NCBI RefSeq assembly: GCF_003048905.1 | Contig: NZ_PIRO01000002.1 | Location: 1-64,000 of the forward strand | Reading direction: 5' to 3' | From: Campylobacter concisus | GTDB taxonomy: Bacteria; Campylobacterota; Campylobacteria; Campylobacterales; Campylobacteraceae | Length of the DNA stretch: 64,000 nucleotides | In this document: positions 10,604-20,406 of the stretch, piece by piece | Numbering within the stretch: the stretch's first letter is position 1 | Layout: each line of letters begins with the position of its first letter | The notes under the pieces: generated by a model | The model's input: the letters and a program-made list of their open reading frames with translations, nothing else | What the model was told of the DNA's origin: nothing | The model's database searches: none | Position numbers and translations under genes: made by a program

Positions 10604-12046
10604 CTACTTTTCCTCAAAACTTATATTTATCTTTATGTTCATATCTTTTAGCACATCTCTTAGCGAGCTTTCGTTTAACGACTCATGGACGTGTTTTGTG
10701 ATCTTTTTGGTTAGCTCTTCTTTATAGTCAGCATCAATTTTTGTTTCATCGCATGAGCTAGTTTGTGGCGCATTATTTAATCCAAATGCTGCTTGCATCG
10801 TATTTTCATCTATTTCCTCAATAGACGCTACATCAAAATTTAGGCTACCCAACGTCTCTTCTTTAAAATTTTCTTCCTCAAACACCTCATCTACCATGCC
10901 TAGGTCTTCTTGAGCAAGGACTTCTTCAGAAATTTCTTCATGATCTTCTTTAGCTAGCTCTTTTTCAAGATCTATATCTTCGTCTAAAGAAATCTCCTCT
11001 GCTTCTTTAGTAGATTCTCTATCTATATCTTCCTCTAAATTTTGACTAGCTTCATCTATTAAATTTGCCTCGCTGCTTTCAGACTCAAAATTTTCATCAC
11101 TATCAAAATCAGCCTCTAGCTCATCAAAATTTTCACCATCTTCGCTGGCTTCTTCGTTTAGCTCTTTATCCAAAGACTCGATCTCGCTGAGCTCTTTTTT
11201 ACTTTGGCTTATATCATCTACAAAGTCTTCATTAAGCTCGGTAGTTTCTAAATTTTGAGAATTTTGCTCGACCATTTTATCAAGCTCGTTTTTCGCCTCT
11301 TCATCTGCCAAGTCGCTCTCGCCCATATCATCTATCTCATCCACAAGCGAACTAAGCTCATCAAAGTCATCGCTATGCTCTTCTTTTGTCATAGATGGCT
11401 CATTATTTTGCTCTAAGGATTTATCTACATCTTCTGAATCAGCCATATACTTGCTAGCTATGTCATTTATAATATCATCATCTATGAGTTCAGTGTCTGT
11501 TTCATCAAAACTGATATCTTTATCCTTTAAATCCTCAGCCTCTAGTTCACTTAGCTCCTCTTTTAAAAACTCGTCATCTAAAGCCTCATTATCAAATTTA
11601 TCTGCCTTATCATCTTCTTTTACTAAATTTTCAAGCCCCATGTCAATTTCTGGAAGTTCAAAATTTTCTAAATCATCAAAGTTTTTATTGCTTTCGTCAA
11701 AGTCATTAAAATTTGCAGGCTCATCTAATCCAAGCTCAAGTTCTTTATCGTTGTCAGTATCTCTGTTTTGTTCAAATAAACTAATAAATTCTGTTGGTAA
11801 AAAGGGCTTTTCAAGCATAACATCAGCAAAATCAGGCTTTTCACCGCCCCTAGGAGCTAGATACATTATCTTTTGATTTAAATTAACATCGCTACTATCC
11901 ATATCACTATCGATGATAATATAATCAAATTGATCTCCAACACTATTAATATCGTCAAATTCGCTATATTCTATGCCTAGCTTATTTAAACTTAACGTTA
12001 TAAGGCGAGAAACTGCTGGGTTTTTGTTTACAAGTGCAACTTTCAT
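10604..12046 (-). CDS. Highly acidic protein with degenerate receiver-like N-terminal domain
   Basis: 480 residues. Residues 1-95 resemble a response-regulator receiver fold: hydrophobic first strand MKVALVNKNPAVSRLI, IIIDSDMD in the position of the phospho-acceptor strand, and LEKPFLPTEFISLF, which matches the conserved Lys-Pro switch near the end of receivers. The acidic pocket near the first strand (usually DD/ED) is missing, so phosphorylation is doubtful. Residues 96-430 are a long Asp/Glu/Ser-rich, probably disordered linker. The end (ELTKKITKHVHESLNESSLRDVL) looks like an amphipathic helix. A highly acidic protein sits at the same place between gmk and fliR in C. jejuni (Cj1178c). Function unknown; a link to flagella or polarity is only suggested by the neighbour fliR. 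Confidence 0.75.
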   Translation of the reverse strand: MKVALVNKNPAVSRLITLSLNKLGIEYSEFDDINSVGDQFDYIIIDSDMDSSDVNLNQKIMYLAPRGGEKPDFADVMLEKPFLPTEFISLFEQNRDTDNDKELELGLDEPANFNDFDESNKNFDDLENFELPEIDMGLENLVKEDDKADKFDNEALDDEFLKEELSELEAEDLKDKDISFDETDTELIDDDIINDIASKYMADSEDVDKSLEQNNEPSMTKEEHSDDFDELSSLVDEIDDMGESDLADEEAKNELDKMVEQNSQNLETTELNEDFVDDISQSKKELSEIESLDKELNEEASEDGENFDELEADFDSDENFESESSEANLIDEASQNLEEDIDRESTKEAEEISLDEDIDLEKELAKEDHEEISEEVLAQEDLGMVDEVFEEENFKEETLGSLNFDVASIEEIDENTMQAAFGLNNAPQTSSCDETKIDADYKEELTKKITKHVHESLNESSLRDVLKDMNIKINISFEEK

Positions 12047-12103
12047 GATCCCTCCTTGAAGAGCTTGAGGCTGTATTCTATGATAAAATTCATTGCTATT
12101 TAC

Positions 12104-12865
12104 TTAAAAAAATAGTGTTGGCATATCGTTTAAAATCTGCACCATCATATCAGTTATGATTTTTATAATGCCGGTTAAAATAGCTATCAAAACCGAAAAG
12201 CCAATGCTCACTTTAATAGGATAGCCAACAACTAATAGGTTAAATTGTGGCATAGTTTTCATAAGCATGCCAAAAATAGCATCTGAGAGTATAGAAAGTG
12301 CGATGATAGGAAAAGCCAGAACAAATCCAAACATAAAAAGATTGCCGAAGAGCTTTAGGGCGTAGCTCATCACACCACTTCTTGGATAAAAATCTCCAAG
12401 CGGTATAGCAGAAAGTGAAGTGGAATAAAACTGTAATATCAAATGGTGCCCGTCAAGCATCAAAAATGCAAGAAGCGCGATGAAATTTAGAATATTTGCA
12501 ATTACTGGCGAATTTGTACCAGTTTGTGGATCAAGCACTGAAGCCATCGAAAACCCCATGATCATAGAGATCTGCTCACCAGCCATTTGAAGTATGGCAA
12601 AAACAATATTTAGCAAAAGCCCAGCACAAAGTCCAAGCATGGCCTCACTTAAAATTTCCATAATCAAAAAATTTATAGCATGCTCATGAGCGTGTGAGAG
12701 CGGAAAAAGTACAACACAAAGGGCAAAAACTAGTAAAGTTTTTACGCTAAGCGGGATTTGATTGTGAGAAAAGAATGGAAAAAATACGATAAGCCCACTA
12801 AGACGTGCAAAAAGGAGCATAAAGGTTATGACTTTATCCGCTCCAAAAAACTCGACTAGCTCCAT
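12104..12865 (-). CDS. fliR: Flagellar biosynthetic protein FliR
   Basis: Inner-membrane part of the flagellar type III export gate (FliP-FliQ-FliR). The 253-residue protein has about six membrane segments and the family features ARLSGLIVFFPFF, EAMLGLCAGLLLN, GEQISMIMGFSMASVLDPQTG and a hydrophobic ending with IKIITDMMVQIL. Length is normal. It lies 4 bp after gpmI and upstream of the acidic protein gene. Confidence 0.94.
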   Translation of the reverse strand: MELVEFFGADKVITFMLLFARLSGLIVFFPFFSHNQIPLSVKTLLVFALCVVLFPLSHAHEHAINFLIMEILSEAMLGLCAGLLLNIVFAILQMAGEQISMIMGFSMASVLDPQTGTNSPVIANILNFIALLAFLMLDGHHLILQFYSTSLSAIPLGDFYPRSGVMSYALKLFGNLFMFGFVLAFPIIALSILSDAIFGMLMKTMPQFNLLVVGYPIKVSIGFSVLIAILTGIIKIITDMMVQILNDMPTLFF

Positions 12866-12869
12866 TATT

Positions 12870-14333
12870 TTATATTAACGCCTCGTCCATCTCAGCTGGA
12901 ATTTCAAGTCCCATAATCTTTAAAACACTAGGAGCGATATTATTTAGACCGCCGTTTTTTACTTTTTTTACGCCATCAGCCATCACAAAACAAAAGACAT
13001 CATAAGTCGTGTGGTTTGTCAGTAGCTCGCCACTACTATCGCGCATCTCTTCGCAGTTTCCATGATCGCTCGTGATGATCATCGCGTAGTTTTTCTCTTT
13101 TGCTTTAGTGTAAATTTCTCCAAGAGCCCTATCTACTGCCTCTACTGCTTTGATTGCGGCCTCATAATTTCCAGTGTGCCCTACCATATCGCCATTTGCG
13201 AAATTTACCACGATGAAGTCTTGCTCATCATCCATACCCTTTATCACGGCTTTACAAACTTCTGCTGCACTCATCTCTGGCTTTTCGTCGTAGGTCTTTA
13301 CCTTTGGGCTAGGGATGAGCACTCTCGTTTCGTTGCTGGCTAGCTCCTCAACGCCACCATTAAAGAAAAATGTTACGTGGGCGTATTTTTCAGTTTCAGC
13401 CGTGTGAAGCTGCCTTAGCCCAGCCGCTGCTATGACCTCGCTTAGGGTATTTTTTATCTTTTCATTTTTAAATAGCACTTCAAATTTAAAATTTGCGTCG
13501 TATTCGGTCATGGTGATAAGATTTTTGATAGCAAAAGGTCGCTCAAACTCGCTAAATTTCTCCTCGCCTAGAGCCTGGCAAATTTCTCTAGCTCTATCAT
13601 TTCTAAAATTTATTACGATCACGCCGTCATCTTCGCCTATGCCTTTAAAGCCATTAAAGCTTGCTGGCTTTACAAACTCATCAGTCACGCCCTCATCGTA
13701 GCTTTTTTGTAGATACTCGCTTGGCGACAAACTGCTTAAATTTGCTCCCTCCACTAAGCTATCATAGGCCTCTTTTACGCGCTCCCAGCGTTTATCTCTA
13801 TCCATCGCGTAAAATCTTCCACAAACCGTCGCTACCTTAAATTTAGTCTCCAAGTTTTTTATGAAATTTAGACCGCTGTTTGGGCTAACGTCGCGTCCAT
13901 CGGTGATAGCATGGGCAAAAACTTCGCAGCCATTTTTGCTAGCAAGCTCGCACATGCCATCAAAATGTTCCATGTGAGAGTGCACTCCGCCGTCGCTATA
14001 AAGCCCTATGACGTGAATTTTTTTGCACTTTTTAAAAAGAGCTTTTAGGGCTTCATTTTCTGCTATCGAGCCATCAGCGAAGCTGCGTGAAATTTTGACC
14101 AAATTTTGATACAAAACTCGCCCACTTCCTATACACATATGCCCTACTTCGCTGTTTCCCATCTGCCCTTCAGGTAGTCCCACAGCGTTTCCAGAGGTTT
14201 TTATGAGCGAGTTTGGAATTTCTTTAAAAAATTTCTCGTAATTTGGCTTTTTAGCCGCCTCAAATGCGTTAAATTTACCGCTTTTATTAAATCCAATACC
14301 ATCAGTTATTATTAAAATAGTTTTTTGACTCAT
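12870..14333 (-). CDS. gpmI: 2,3-bisphosphoglycerate-independent phosphoglycerate mutase
   Basis: Interconverts 3- and 2-phosphoglycerate with two Mn2+ ions. The 487-residue alkaline-phosphatase-like enzyme shows the metal-site D11 in ITDGIG, catalytic S61 in GQMGNSEVGHM, AITDGRDVSPNSG, RFYAMDRDKRWERV, NFRNDRAREI, NFANGDMVGHTG and TSDHGNCEEM. Length matches the campylobacter form (about 490). It is divergent from mraY, as in C. jejuni. Confidence 0.96.
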   Translation of the reverse strand: MSQKTILIITDGIGFNKSGKFNAFEAAKKPNYEKFFKEIPNSLIKTSGNAVGLPEGQMGNSEVGHMCIGSGRVLYQNLVKISRSFADGSIAENEALKALFKKCKKIHVIGLYSDGGVHSHMEHFDGMCELASKNGCEVFAHAITDGRDVSPNSGLNFIKNLETKFKVATVCGRFYAMDRDKRWERVKEAYDSLVEGANLSSLSPSEYLQKSYDEGVTDEFVKPASFNGFKGIGEDDGVIVINFRNDRAREICQALGEEKFSEFERPFAIKNLITMTEYDANFKFEVLFKNEKIKNTLSEVIAAAGLRQLHTAETEKYAHVTFFFNGGVEELASNETRVLIPSPKVKTYDEKPEMSAAEVCKAVIKGMDDEQDFIVVNFANGDMVGHTGNYEAAIKAVEAVDRALGEIYTKAKEKNYAMIITSDHGNCEEMRDSSGELLTNHTTYDVFCFVMADGVKKVKNGGLNNIAPSVLKIMGLEIPAEMDEALI

Positions 14334-14375
14334 TTTGAAAATTTATCCTTAATTTTAGATAATTTTTAAGGCCAT

Positions 14376-14381
14376 TATACT
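14376..14381 (+). promoter_or_regulatory. -10 box for mraY-murD
   Basis: TATACT in the 79-bp divergent gap between gpmI and mraY, 32 bp upstream of the mraY start. A plausible sigma-70 -10 element; no -35 box is evident. Confidence 0.45.
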
Positions 14382-14412
14382 AAAATTGCTTTTTTTAAAA
14401 ATAAAGGCTCTC

Positions 14413-15477
14413 ATGTTTTACTATATCTATGAAATTTTAAATTTTAATATCTTTCAATACATCACCGTCCGTGCTGGTATCGCTTTTTTCATCGCTTTTG
14501 CACTCACAGCTTATTTGATGCCTAAATTTATCACTTGGGCAAAGGCAAAAAACGCTGCCCAGCCTATCTACGAGCTTGCCCCGCAAACTCACCAAAAAAA
14601 GGCCAAAACACCGACCATGGGCGGACTTGTCTTTGTCTTCACAGCCGTACTTTCCACGGTAATTTGTGCAAGGCTTGATAACGCATTTGTCTTAACATCT
14701 CTCTTTTGCCTAGTTTGCTTTACACTGCTTGGCCACAAGGACGATTACAGTAAAATTTTAGGAGCAAAAAATCACGCCGGCCTAAGCCCAAAAGCAAAGC
14801 TTTTTTTTCAGTTTTTAATAGCCTTTGTAATTTCTGTTTTTTTATATGCAAGTCACGAGCTTAGCACCGAGTTTTATCTACCTTTTTTTAAGCAACCTAT
14901 TTTAGATTTAAAAATTTTTGCCATTTTCTTTTGGACACTGGTCATAGTCGCTGCTTCAAATTCGGTAAATTTAACAGACGGGCTTGACGGGCTAGCTACC
15001 GTGCCATCTATATTTTCGCTTCTGACACTTGGCGTTTTTGCTTATATCTGCGGACACGCGGTCTTTAGCTCATATTTACTCTTGCCAAAGATCATAGGTG
15101 TTGGTGAAAGCGTTGTTGTCTCTTCAGCCCTAATTGGTTCATTGATGGGCTTTTTATGGTTTAACTGCCATCCAGCTGAAGTCTTTATGGGCGATAGCGG
15201 TAGCTTAAGTGTTGGAGCATATATCGGTTTTATGGGTGTTGCTACCAAAAACGAAATCTTACTCATCATCATCGGACTCATATTTGTCGTTGAGACCCTA
15301 AGCGTCATCTTGCAAGTGGGAAGCTTTAAAATTTTCAAACGTAGAATTTTTCTCATGGCGCCTATACATCACCATTTTGAGATAAAAGGCTGGGCGGAAA
15401 ATAAGATCATCGTTCGCTTTTGGATCATCGCACTTTTAGCAAACCTAATCGCACTAACTGCGCTAAAGATCAGATAA
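14413..15477 (+). CDS. mraY: Phospho-N-acetylmuramoyl-pentapeptide transferase
   Basis: Makes lipid I by moving phospho-MurNAc-pentapeptide to undecaprenyl phosphate at the inner membrane. The 354-residue protein starts at MFYYIYEIL; a start 27 bp upstream would add residues foreign to the family. It has about ten membrane segments and the MraY motifs [42 protein letters not shown] and [12 protein letters not shown]. Its stop is 8 bp before murD, so the two form an operon. Confidence 0.96.
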   Translation: MFYYIYEILNFNIFQYITVRAGIAFFIAFALTAYLMPKFITWAKAKNAAQPIYELAPQTHQKKAKTPTMGGLVFVFTAVLSTVICARLDNAFVLTSLFCLVCFTLLGHKDDYSKILGAKNHAGLSPKAKLFFQFLIAFVISVFLYASHELSTEFYLPFFKQPILDLKIFAIFFWTLVIVAASNSVNLTDGLDGLATVPSIFSLLTLGVFAYICGHAVFSSYLLLPKIIGVGESVVVSSALIGSLMGFLWFNCHPAEVFMGDSGSLSVGAYIGFMGVATKNEILLIIIGLIFVVETLSVILQVGSFKIFKRRIFLMAPIHHHFEIKGWAENKIIVRFWIIALLANLIALTALKIR

Positions 15478-15485
15478 GGAAAGTC

Positions 15486-16703
15486 ATGAAAAAATCGCTA
15501 TTTGGCTACGGTGGCACGATAAAGGCGATCGCAAAGAATTTCACAAAAGACGACCTTTGGGATATCTATGATGATAAATTTAGTGAAATTTCAAAAGATG
15601 AGTTTGGCAATGCTCTTTTGCCAGTTAGCGAATTTGACCCAGCAAAAAGCAGCCTAGAGATACCAAGTCCAGGCATCCCGCCTCATCACGAGCTTATTAA
15701 AAAAGCTAAGAATTTAGTTAGCGAGTATGACTATTTTTATGAAATTTATAAAGAAAATCTGCCATTTAATATCTGGATAAGTGGCACAAACGGCAAGACT
15801 ACGACCACAAAGATGACGCAGCATCTACTAGAGAGCAAGGGCTCAGTCATGGGCGGTAACGTCGGCATTGCGCTAGCAAATTTAGACTCAAACGCTAAAA
15901 TTTGGATACTTGAGACTAGCTCATTTACCCTGCACTACACAAACCGCGCTACACCTGGCATCTACGTGCTTTTGCCGATCACTCCAGATCATTTAAGCTG
16001 GCATGGAGACATGAGCGAATACGAAAAGGCTAAGCTAAAGCCACTTGCTAGCATGAGCGAAAGTAGCGTAGCGATCGTGCCTGAAATTTACGCCAACACG
16101 CCAACAAGGGCAAAAGTGATCGCATATAAAGACGAAAATGACTTAGCTAAATTTTGTGGCGTAAGCGTAGATGATATAAAATTCAAAACGCCATTTTTGC
16201 TTGATGCACTGCTAGCACTAGCGGTGGAGAAAATTTTATTTGACCGCTGCGATGTCGCGCTTTTAAATACCTTCGTCATCGAGGCAAACAAGCTTGAAGA
16301 ATTTAGCGACAAAAATGGCAGAACCTGGGTCAATGACACAAAAGCGACTAACATAGATGCGAGCATACAAGCCGTAAAACGCTACAAAGATCATTTCATA
16401 CATCTAATACTTGGTGGCGATGATAAGGGTGTTGATATGACGCCACTTTTTGAAGACTTAAAGAGCTTAAGAGTAAAAATTTACGCCATTGGCTCAAATA
16501 GTGACAAACTCATGAAATTAGCGACTAAATTTGGCATACCGGCTTTGAAATGCGATTTTTTACAAAATGCTGTCAATGAGATAAATAAAGAGCTAAAGAC
16601 CAGCGAGATAGCGCTTCTAAGCCCGGCAGCTGCGAGTCTTGATCAGTTTAGGAGTTATGCCGAGCGAGGCGATAAATTTAAAGAGTTTATAAAGGCACTT
16701 TAA
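15486..16703 (+). CDS. murD: UDP-N-acetylmuramoylalanine--D-glutamate ligase
   Basis: Adds D-glutamate to UDP-MurNAc-L-alanine. The 405-residue Mur ligase starts at MKKSLFGYGGT, with GGAAAG before the ATG; a longer frame from 15420 overlaps mraY and has no family match. Seen: ATP loop ISGTNGKTTTTKM around 98, LETSSFTLHYT, PDHLSWHGDM with the Mg-binding region, WVNDTKATNIDA, LGGDDKGVDM and SPAAASLDQFRSY. It is somewhat shorter than E. coli MurD, as usual in campylobacters. The accessory toxin island begins right downstream. Confidence 0.96.
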   Translation: MKKSLFGYGGTIKAIAKNFTKDDLWDIYDDKFSEISKDEFGNALLPVSEFDPAKSSLEIPSPGIPPHHELIKKAKNLVSEYDYFYEIYKENLPFNIWISGTNGKTTTTKMTQHLLESKGSVMGGNVGIALANLDSNAKIWILETSSFTLHYTNRATPGIYVLLPITPDHLSWHGDMSEYEKAKLKPLASMSESSVAIVPEIYANTPTRAKVIAYKDENDLAKFCGVSVDDIKFKTPFLLDALLALAVEKILFDRCDVALLNTFVIEANKLEEFSDKNGRTWVNDTKATNIDASIQAVKRYKDHFIHLILGGDDKGVDMTPLFEDLKSLRVKIYAIGSNSDKLMKLATKFGIPALKCDFLQNAVNEINKELKTSEIALLSPAAASLDQFRSYAERGDKFKEFIKAL

Positions 16704-16778
16704 AATTTACAAGCCATTTTAAGTAGTCTAACCAAAAACAAAAATATGCAAATTTATTTTTTTGACATAAATTTTTAC

Positions 16779-16784
16779 TATAAA
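16779..16784 (+). promoter_or_regulatory. Possible -10 box of the toxin gene
   Basis: TATAAA within TTTTTACTATAAAG lies 65 bp upstream of the start at 16849, in an AT-rich 145-bp gap after murD. A TTGACA occurs 11 bp before it, too close for a standard -35/-10 pair, so only the -10 is proposed. Confidence 0.35.
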
Positions 16785-16848
16785 GTTTTATTGTTGAATA
16801 CTTTTTAAGTTTGTGCTAATATTTAGCAAAAATTTCCAAGGAAGTTTA

Positions 16849-19800
16849 ATGCCTCTAACGCCCAGAAATGATGTAAATTTTAAAAGAAATTTAATAGATA
16901 TCATAAAATTTTCATATGACAATGACATAAGCAGACCATTTATATCTAACAACAAGTTACTTATTGGATATGGCTTTAGCCTAAAAGATGATATAGAACT
17001 TATTTGTGCTCAAATTTATAAAAACAACAAAGATAAAGTCATAAAAGATGTCAAGCAAACTATTGCTAACACCACGAGTGCGACCACCATAGAAAAGATA
17101 AATACAGATGAACTTTTTAAAAAGATAAATGATGCCGCAAAAGAGGCTTATGCAAAGTCTGGAGGTGCCGATACTTTACCTGAGTTTGAATTTAGTTCAG
17201 AAGATCAGCTAAATGCCATCTTGGAGCAAAAGCTTACGCCGCTAGTCCAAGAGATAAATCAAAAATTAAACAACTCTCCACTTAAAAATTTACAAGCCGT
17301 TTCGCTCACTTCAGATACACAAAACAGCCAAATTTCAAGAGAGCATATCGCACTTTTAGCACTTCTTTATATCAGTAAAAAAAGTAATATTGATCCATCC
17401 CTAGCAAGCTACATCAAAAGCAAAAATCGTTTTAAGGCCTGGTTTTGGCTAGCATATGAAAGCTTTAGTGATGAAGCAAGCAATAAAATATCTCTTTTAC
17501 GAGAAAAAATTTCAACTCAGTTTGGGCTTTATGAAAGTGACAAACAAAATATTAATTTTGCCGAGTGCATAGATGTTTTTAGCCATTTAAATATATCCAA
17601 AGCGAAATATAAATCAAAAAACCAAAACAATAAAGAGATCGTCCAAAACGTCACTCATTTAGAATTTATGAAGCTTCAAGAAAATGAGTCAAATTTAAAT
17701 GCATCAGATGCATCAAAATGTGATGCTTTATTTCAGCCATTTGTTACAAAGATAAATTCTTTATTAAGCACTCAAAGTACAAAGACCTTTAGCCTTGAAA
17801 ACATATACTGCGTAAATTTAATCAGCTCAAATGCTTCAAACACTTCAAGAATAAATAAGCTCTTAAGGCAAAGAGAGGAGGAATTTTACAAACAAGAAAA
17901 TATACTCTTGCTATGTCCAAGAAAGATGACAACTCCTATTAGAGTCTTTCAACCTAAAAAGAGCGAATTTACCGTTGTTCTAGCTAGTCAGACTCCATTT
18001 GATTGCAGTGAGCTAAATCCAAAGGAGCTAAATTCTAGTAGGCCAAACTATGGCAAGGTAAATTTATGCGAGCTAATACTTACTGACTTTAAATTTGACT
18101 CTTACGAAGATAGTAAAAATGAAGAGATAAAATTTAAAAATGCAAAGAGCAAAGACACAGTAATACTCTATCAAGAAAACAAAAATGAAGAAGATAAGAT
18201 AAATGGTGCCACCTTTACTAGTATAAAGCAAAATAGTGATGATATAGAGTATAAACTAGAAGATGGCGCTATAAGTATGAAGTACTTTGAAGACCAAACA
18301 TCCAAAAACAAACACCTAAATTTCTCTTTATTAAATTTCGCCAAAGAGAATAACTTTACCCTAAGAGACGATAAAGACTCAGCTATGTTTGATATAAAGC
18401 TTCGTCTAGCTCATGGCAACAATGTAGTGCCTACATCAGCATCAAGTTCAGGTCTTACTCTTACAATAAATAATCTCATAATTGAAAACGAAGATGGTAA
18501 GGCAAGTGAAGATATAGATAAGATATATCTTCATCACTGCTTTGATAAAAGTATATATGAGAGTATATCTTTAGTAAAAAATGAAGACTCAGATATTAAA
18601 AACTCATATACAGCTACATTTAATATCCCAATAGATAAAGAGAATAAAGGAGATACTAAATTTATACTTTATTCAAGTGATCTAAGTAAAGTTTATAGCA
18701 CTAAAGATATTCATGCTCACACTGATACAGCTGTAATATCTTTAGGATATCAAGATAAGAGTAGCTCTAACTTTTGCTATAGCAATAAGGTCTCGTTAAG
18801 AGATATAACAGATCATATAACAAATGTAATCTCTGATAGTGAGTATCCATTTAAGACAAATGAGCCAATAAGCTTAAAGGCTATATATAAACAAGAAAAA
18901 GGTAGTAAGAGATATAAAGAGATACTTTGGGGATATAAGGTAATAAATAGTAAAGAGTATGATGAACTATCCAAATCAAATCCAAAAGATGTAGTAGTCT
19001 TAAAAGATCAAAAGGGCAAAGAGATAACATTTAAAATTTTAGATGTTATACAAAAAGATGATCTAGATAAGCTAAAGCAAGGTGGTCATACTATAGTATT
19101 TTTTGCATATCTTGAAGGTGATAAGGATAAATTTAAGTTTTATACAAGATATGGCAAAAATCATATAAGGATAGATATAAAGATACCTCTATATATTAAA
19201 TTTAAAGATGATAAGCTAGTTATATATGAGTTTGAGCATGCTATAAAAGAGAAGGCATTTGATGCTAAATTAAAGCTTAGTGATAATAAAGACAATGCTT
19301 TAATAAAAAATGGTAATTACTTATATATAAGCAAAGATATCTCATCAAATGAGATAAATATATATGAAGATGATAAGCTAAGCAAAGAGCTAAAAAGTGA
19401 TGAGAAGACAAATAAGAGCTATCAAATTTATGCAAAAGAAGAGAGCTCTAGTAATCAGTCTAATGCAGATAAAGATGATAAGCTTGGTATAAATTTATTA
19501 AGTAAAGAGAATATGGATAAATTTATTAACTCTTTTAATGAATCAAAGAGTTTAACTAGAGTAGATAGTGGTATGTGGGAAGATGGAGATGAGGGGATAA
19601 ATGTTTTAATAGAGATTAAAGACTATCCTTTTACGCTAAGTATGCTAAAACAAATATTTACTAATATAAAAATAAATCAAGAATATATCCTGCAAGAAAT
19701 GGTAGATGAACTAAATAGAAGAGATGATGATGGAATTCAAATGTATGTAAAATATAAGCTTGATACTAGAAATAGATTGGAGCATTTTTTTGGGCAATGC

Positions 19801-20400
19801 TTTGTAGAGGCAAAGACAACAAAAGGTGATTTTACTTTAGAAGAAGAGTTAGAAAAATTTACAGAGAATAATATAATTAGCTATAGAGGCAAAGCCAGAT
19901 TAGAAGAAGCCAAAAAACTATATCCACAATATTACGACAAGACAGACCCTTCAAAATGGGCAAAATTTGTTGGTAACGCTATGTACTCTGATCGTGGAAA
20001 AAATCATTTAGGCAATGAAGGTGGAGATGATGGATTTAATTTTAGAGGTAGGGGAATTAAGCAATTAACAGGGAAGGACAACTATGCAAGATTTAATAAT
20101 TATTCACACAAAAAATTTTTAGTCGACAAAGATACAGATCTATTAAAAAACCCTGATCTCATATCACAAGATGGTAAATACGCCTTAATAAGTGCTGCAT
20201 ATTTCTGGATTATAGAAAGGTCTAACCCTAAAAAATATCGTCTTTATGAAATAGCCGATGAAAGCAAAGCGGATTTGGATAATAGTGATATAGTAGAACG
20301 TATAACTGCAGTTATAAATCCGCAAAAACTTAGCCTTGAGCATAGGAAAGAAGCCTATAAACGCATTAAAACAGCAAATGTGTTTAAGATTTTTCAGTAA
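16849..20400 (+). CDS. Large polymorphic toxin, full-length copy with GH19-like muramidase/chitinase tip
   Basis: 1183 residues, started at the ATG after AAGGAAG. No signal peptide or membrane segment. Residues about 10-240 include LLIGYGFSL at 37-45 and a helical stretch resembling T4-lysozyme/pesticin-type muramidases, although the usual catalytic Glu is not evident. Residues 487-916 are a beta-rich region repeated exactly downstream at 21248-22537. GMWEDGDEG at 908-916 marks the border to a variable tip. The tip (917-1183) looks like a GH19-type lysozyme/chitinase: HFFGQCFVEAK with E987 as candidate acid, YRGKARL, and NFRGRGIKQLTGKDNY at about 1064. A secreted LprI-like gene follows 6 bp on, fitting toxin and immunity. 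The export route is unknown; no type VI structural genes are in the window. Toxin role is inferred from architecture. Confidence 0.75.
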   Translation: MPLTPRNDVNFKRNLIDIIKFSYDNDISRPFISNNKLLIGYGFSLKDDIELICAQIYKNNKDKVIKDVKQTIANTTSATTIEKINTDELFKKINDAAKEAYAKSGGADTLPEFEFSSEDQLNAILEQKLTPLVQEINQKLNNSPLKNLQAVSLTSDTQNSQISREHIALLALLYISKKSNIDPSLASYIKSKNRFKAWFWLAYESFSDEASNKISLLREKISTQFGLYESDKQNINFAECIDVFSHLNISKAKYKSKNQNNKEIVQNVTHLEFMKLQENESNLNASDASKCDALFQPFVTKINSLLSTQSTKTFSLENIYCVNLISSNASNTSRINKLLRQREEEFYKQENILLLCPRKMTTPIRVFQPKKSEFTVVLASQTPFDCSELNPKELNSSRPNYGKVNLCELILTDFKFDSYEDSKNEEIKFKNAKSKDTVILYQENKNEEDKINGATFTSIKQNSDDIEYKLEDGAISMKYFEDQTSKNKHLNFSLLNFAKENNFTLRDDKDSAMFDIKLRLAHGNNVVPTSASSSGLTLTINNLIIENEDGKASEDIDKIYLHHCFDKSIYESISLVKNEDSDIKNSYTATFNIPIDKENKGDTKFILYSSDLSKVYSTKDIHAHTDTAVISLGYQDKSSSNFCYSNKVSLRDITDHITNVISDSEYPFKTNEPISLKAIYKQEKGSKRYKEILWGYKVINSKEYDELSKSNPKDVVVLKDQKGKEITFKILDVIQKDDLDKLKQGGHTIVFFAYLEGDKDKFKFYTRYGKNHIRIDIKIPLYIKFKDDKLVIYEFEHAIKEKAFDAKLKLSDNKDNALIKNGNYLYISKDISSNEINIYEDDKLSKELKSDEKTNKSYQIYAKEESSSNQSNADKDDKLGINLLSKENMDKFINSFNESKSLTRVDSGMWEDGDEGINVLIEIKDYPFTLSMLKQIFTNIKINQEYILQEMVDELNRRDDDGIQMYVKYKLDTRNRLEHFFGQCFVEAKTTKGDFTLEEELEKFTENNIISYRGKARLEEAKKLYPQYYDKTDPSKWAKFVGNAMYSDRGKNHLGNEGGDDGFNFRGRGIKQLTGKDNYARFNNYSHKKFLVDKDTDLLKNPDLISQDGKYALISAAYFWIIERSNPKKYRLYEIADESKADLDNSDIVERITAVINPQKLSLEHRKEAYKRIKTANVFKIFQ
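18307..19596 (+). repeat. 1290-bp direct repeat, copy A (inside full-length toxin gene)
   Basis: Runs from AACAAACACC to the four G of GATGAGGGG. Read line by line against 21248-22537 I see no mismatch, with a constant offset of 2941 bp. It codes residues 487-916 of the toxin, ending exactly at the GMWEDGDEG border. Confidence 0.93.
19570..19596 (+). other. Tip-junction motif GMWEDGDEG, copy A
   Basis: Codes nine residues found identically at the same place before three unrelated C-terminal tips (also 22511-22537 and 25145-25171). It ends in a G-run of 4, 5 and 8 bases in the three copies. It behaves like the boundary motifs known from Rhs and contact-dependent toxins, but the sequence itself is not one I recognise. 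Confidence 0.75.
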
Positions 20401-20406
20401 GGAAAT

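Noticed and set aside
11451..11876. Long serine-rich open frame on the plus strand
   Set aside because: It is the antisense reading of the Asp/Glu-rich linker of the acidic protein gene; such codons read backwards give Ser-rich frames. No ribosome site.
16762..16784. TTGACA plus TATAAA as a full sigma-70 promoter
   Set aside because: The spacing is 11 bp instead of about 17, so only the -10 element was kept, with low confidence.
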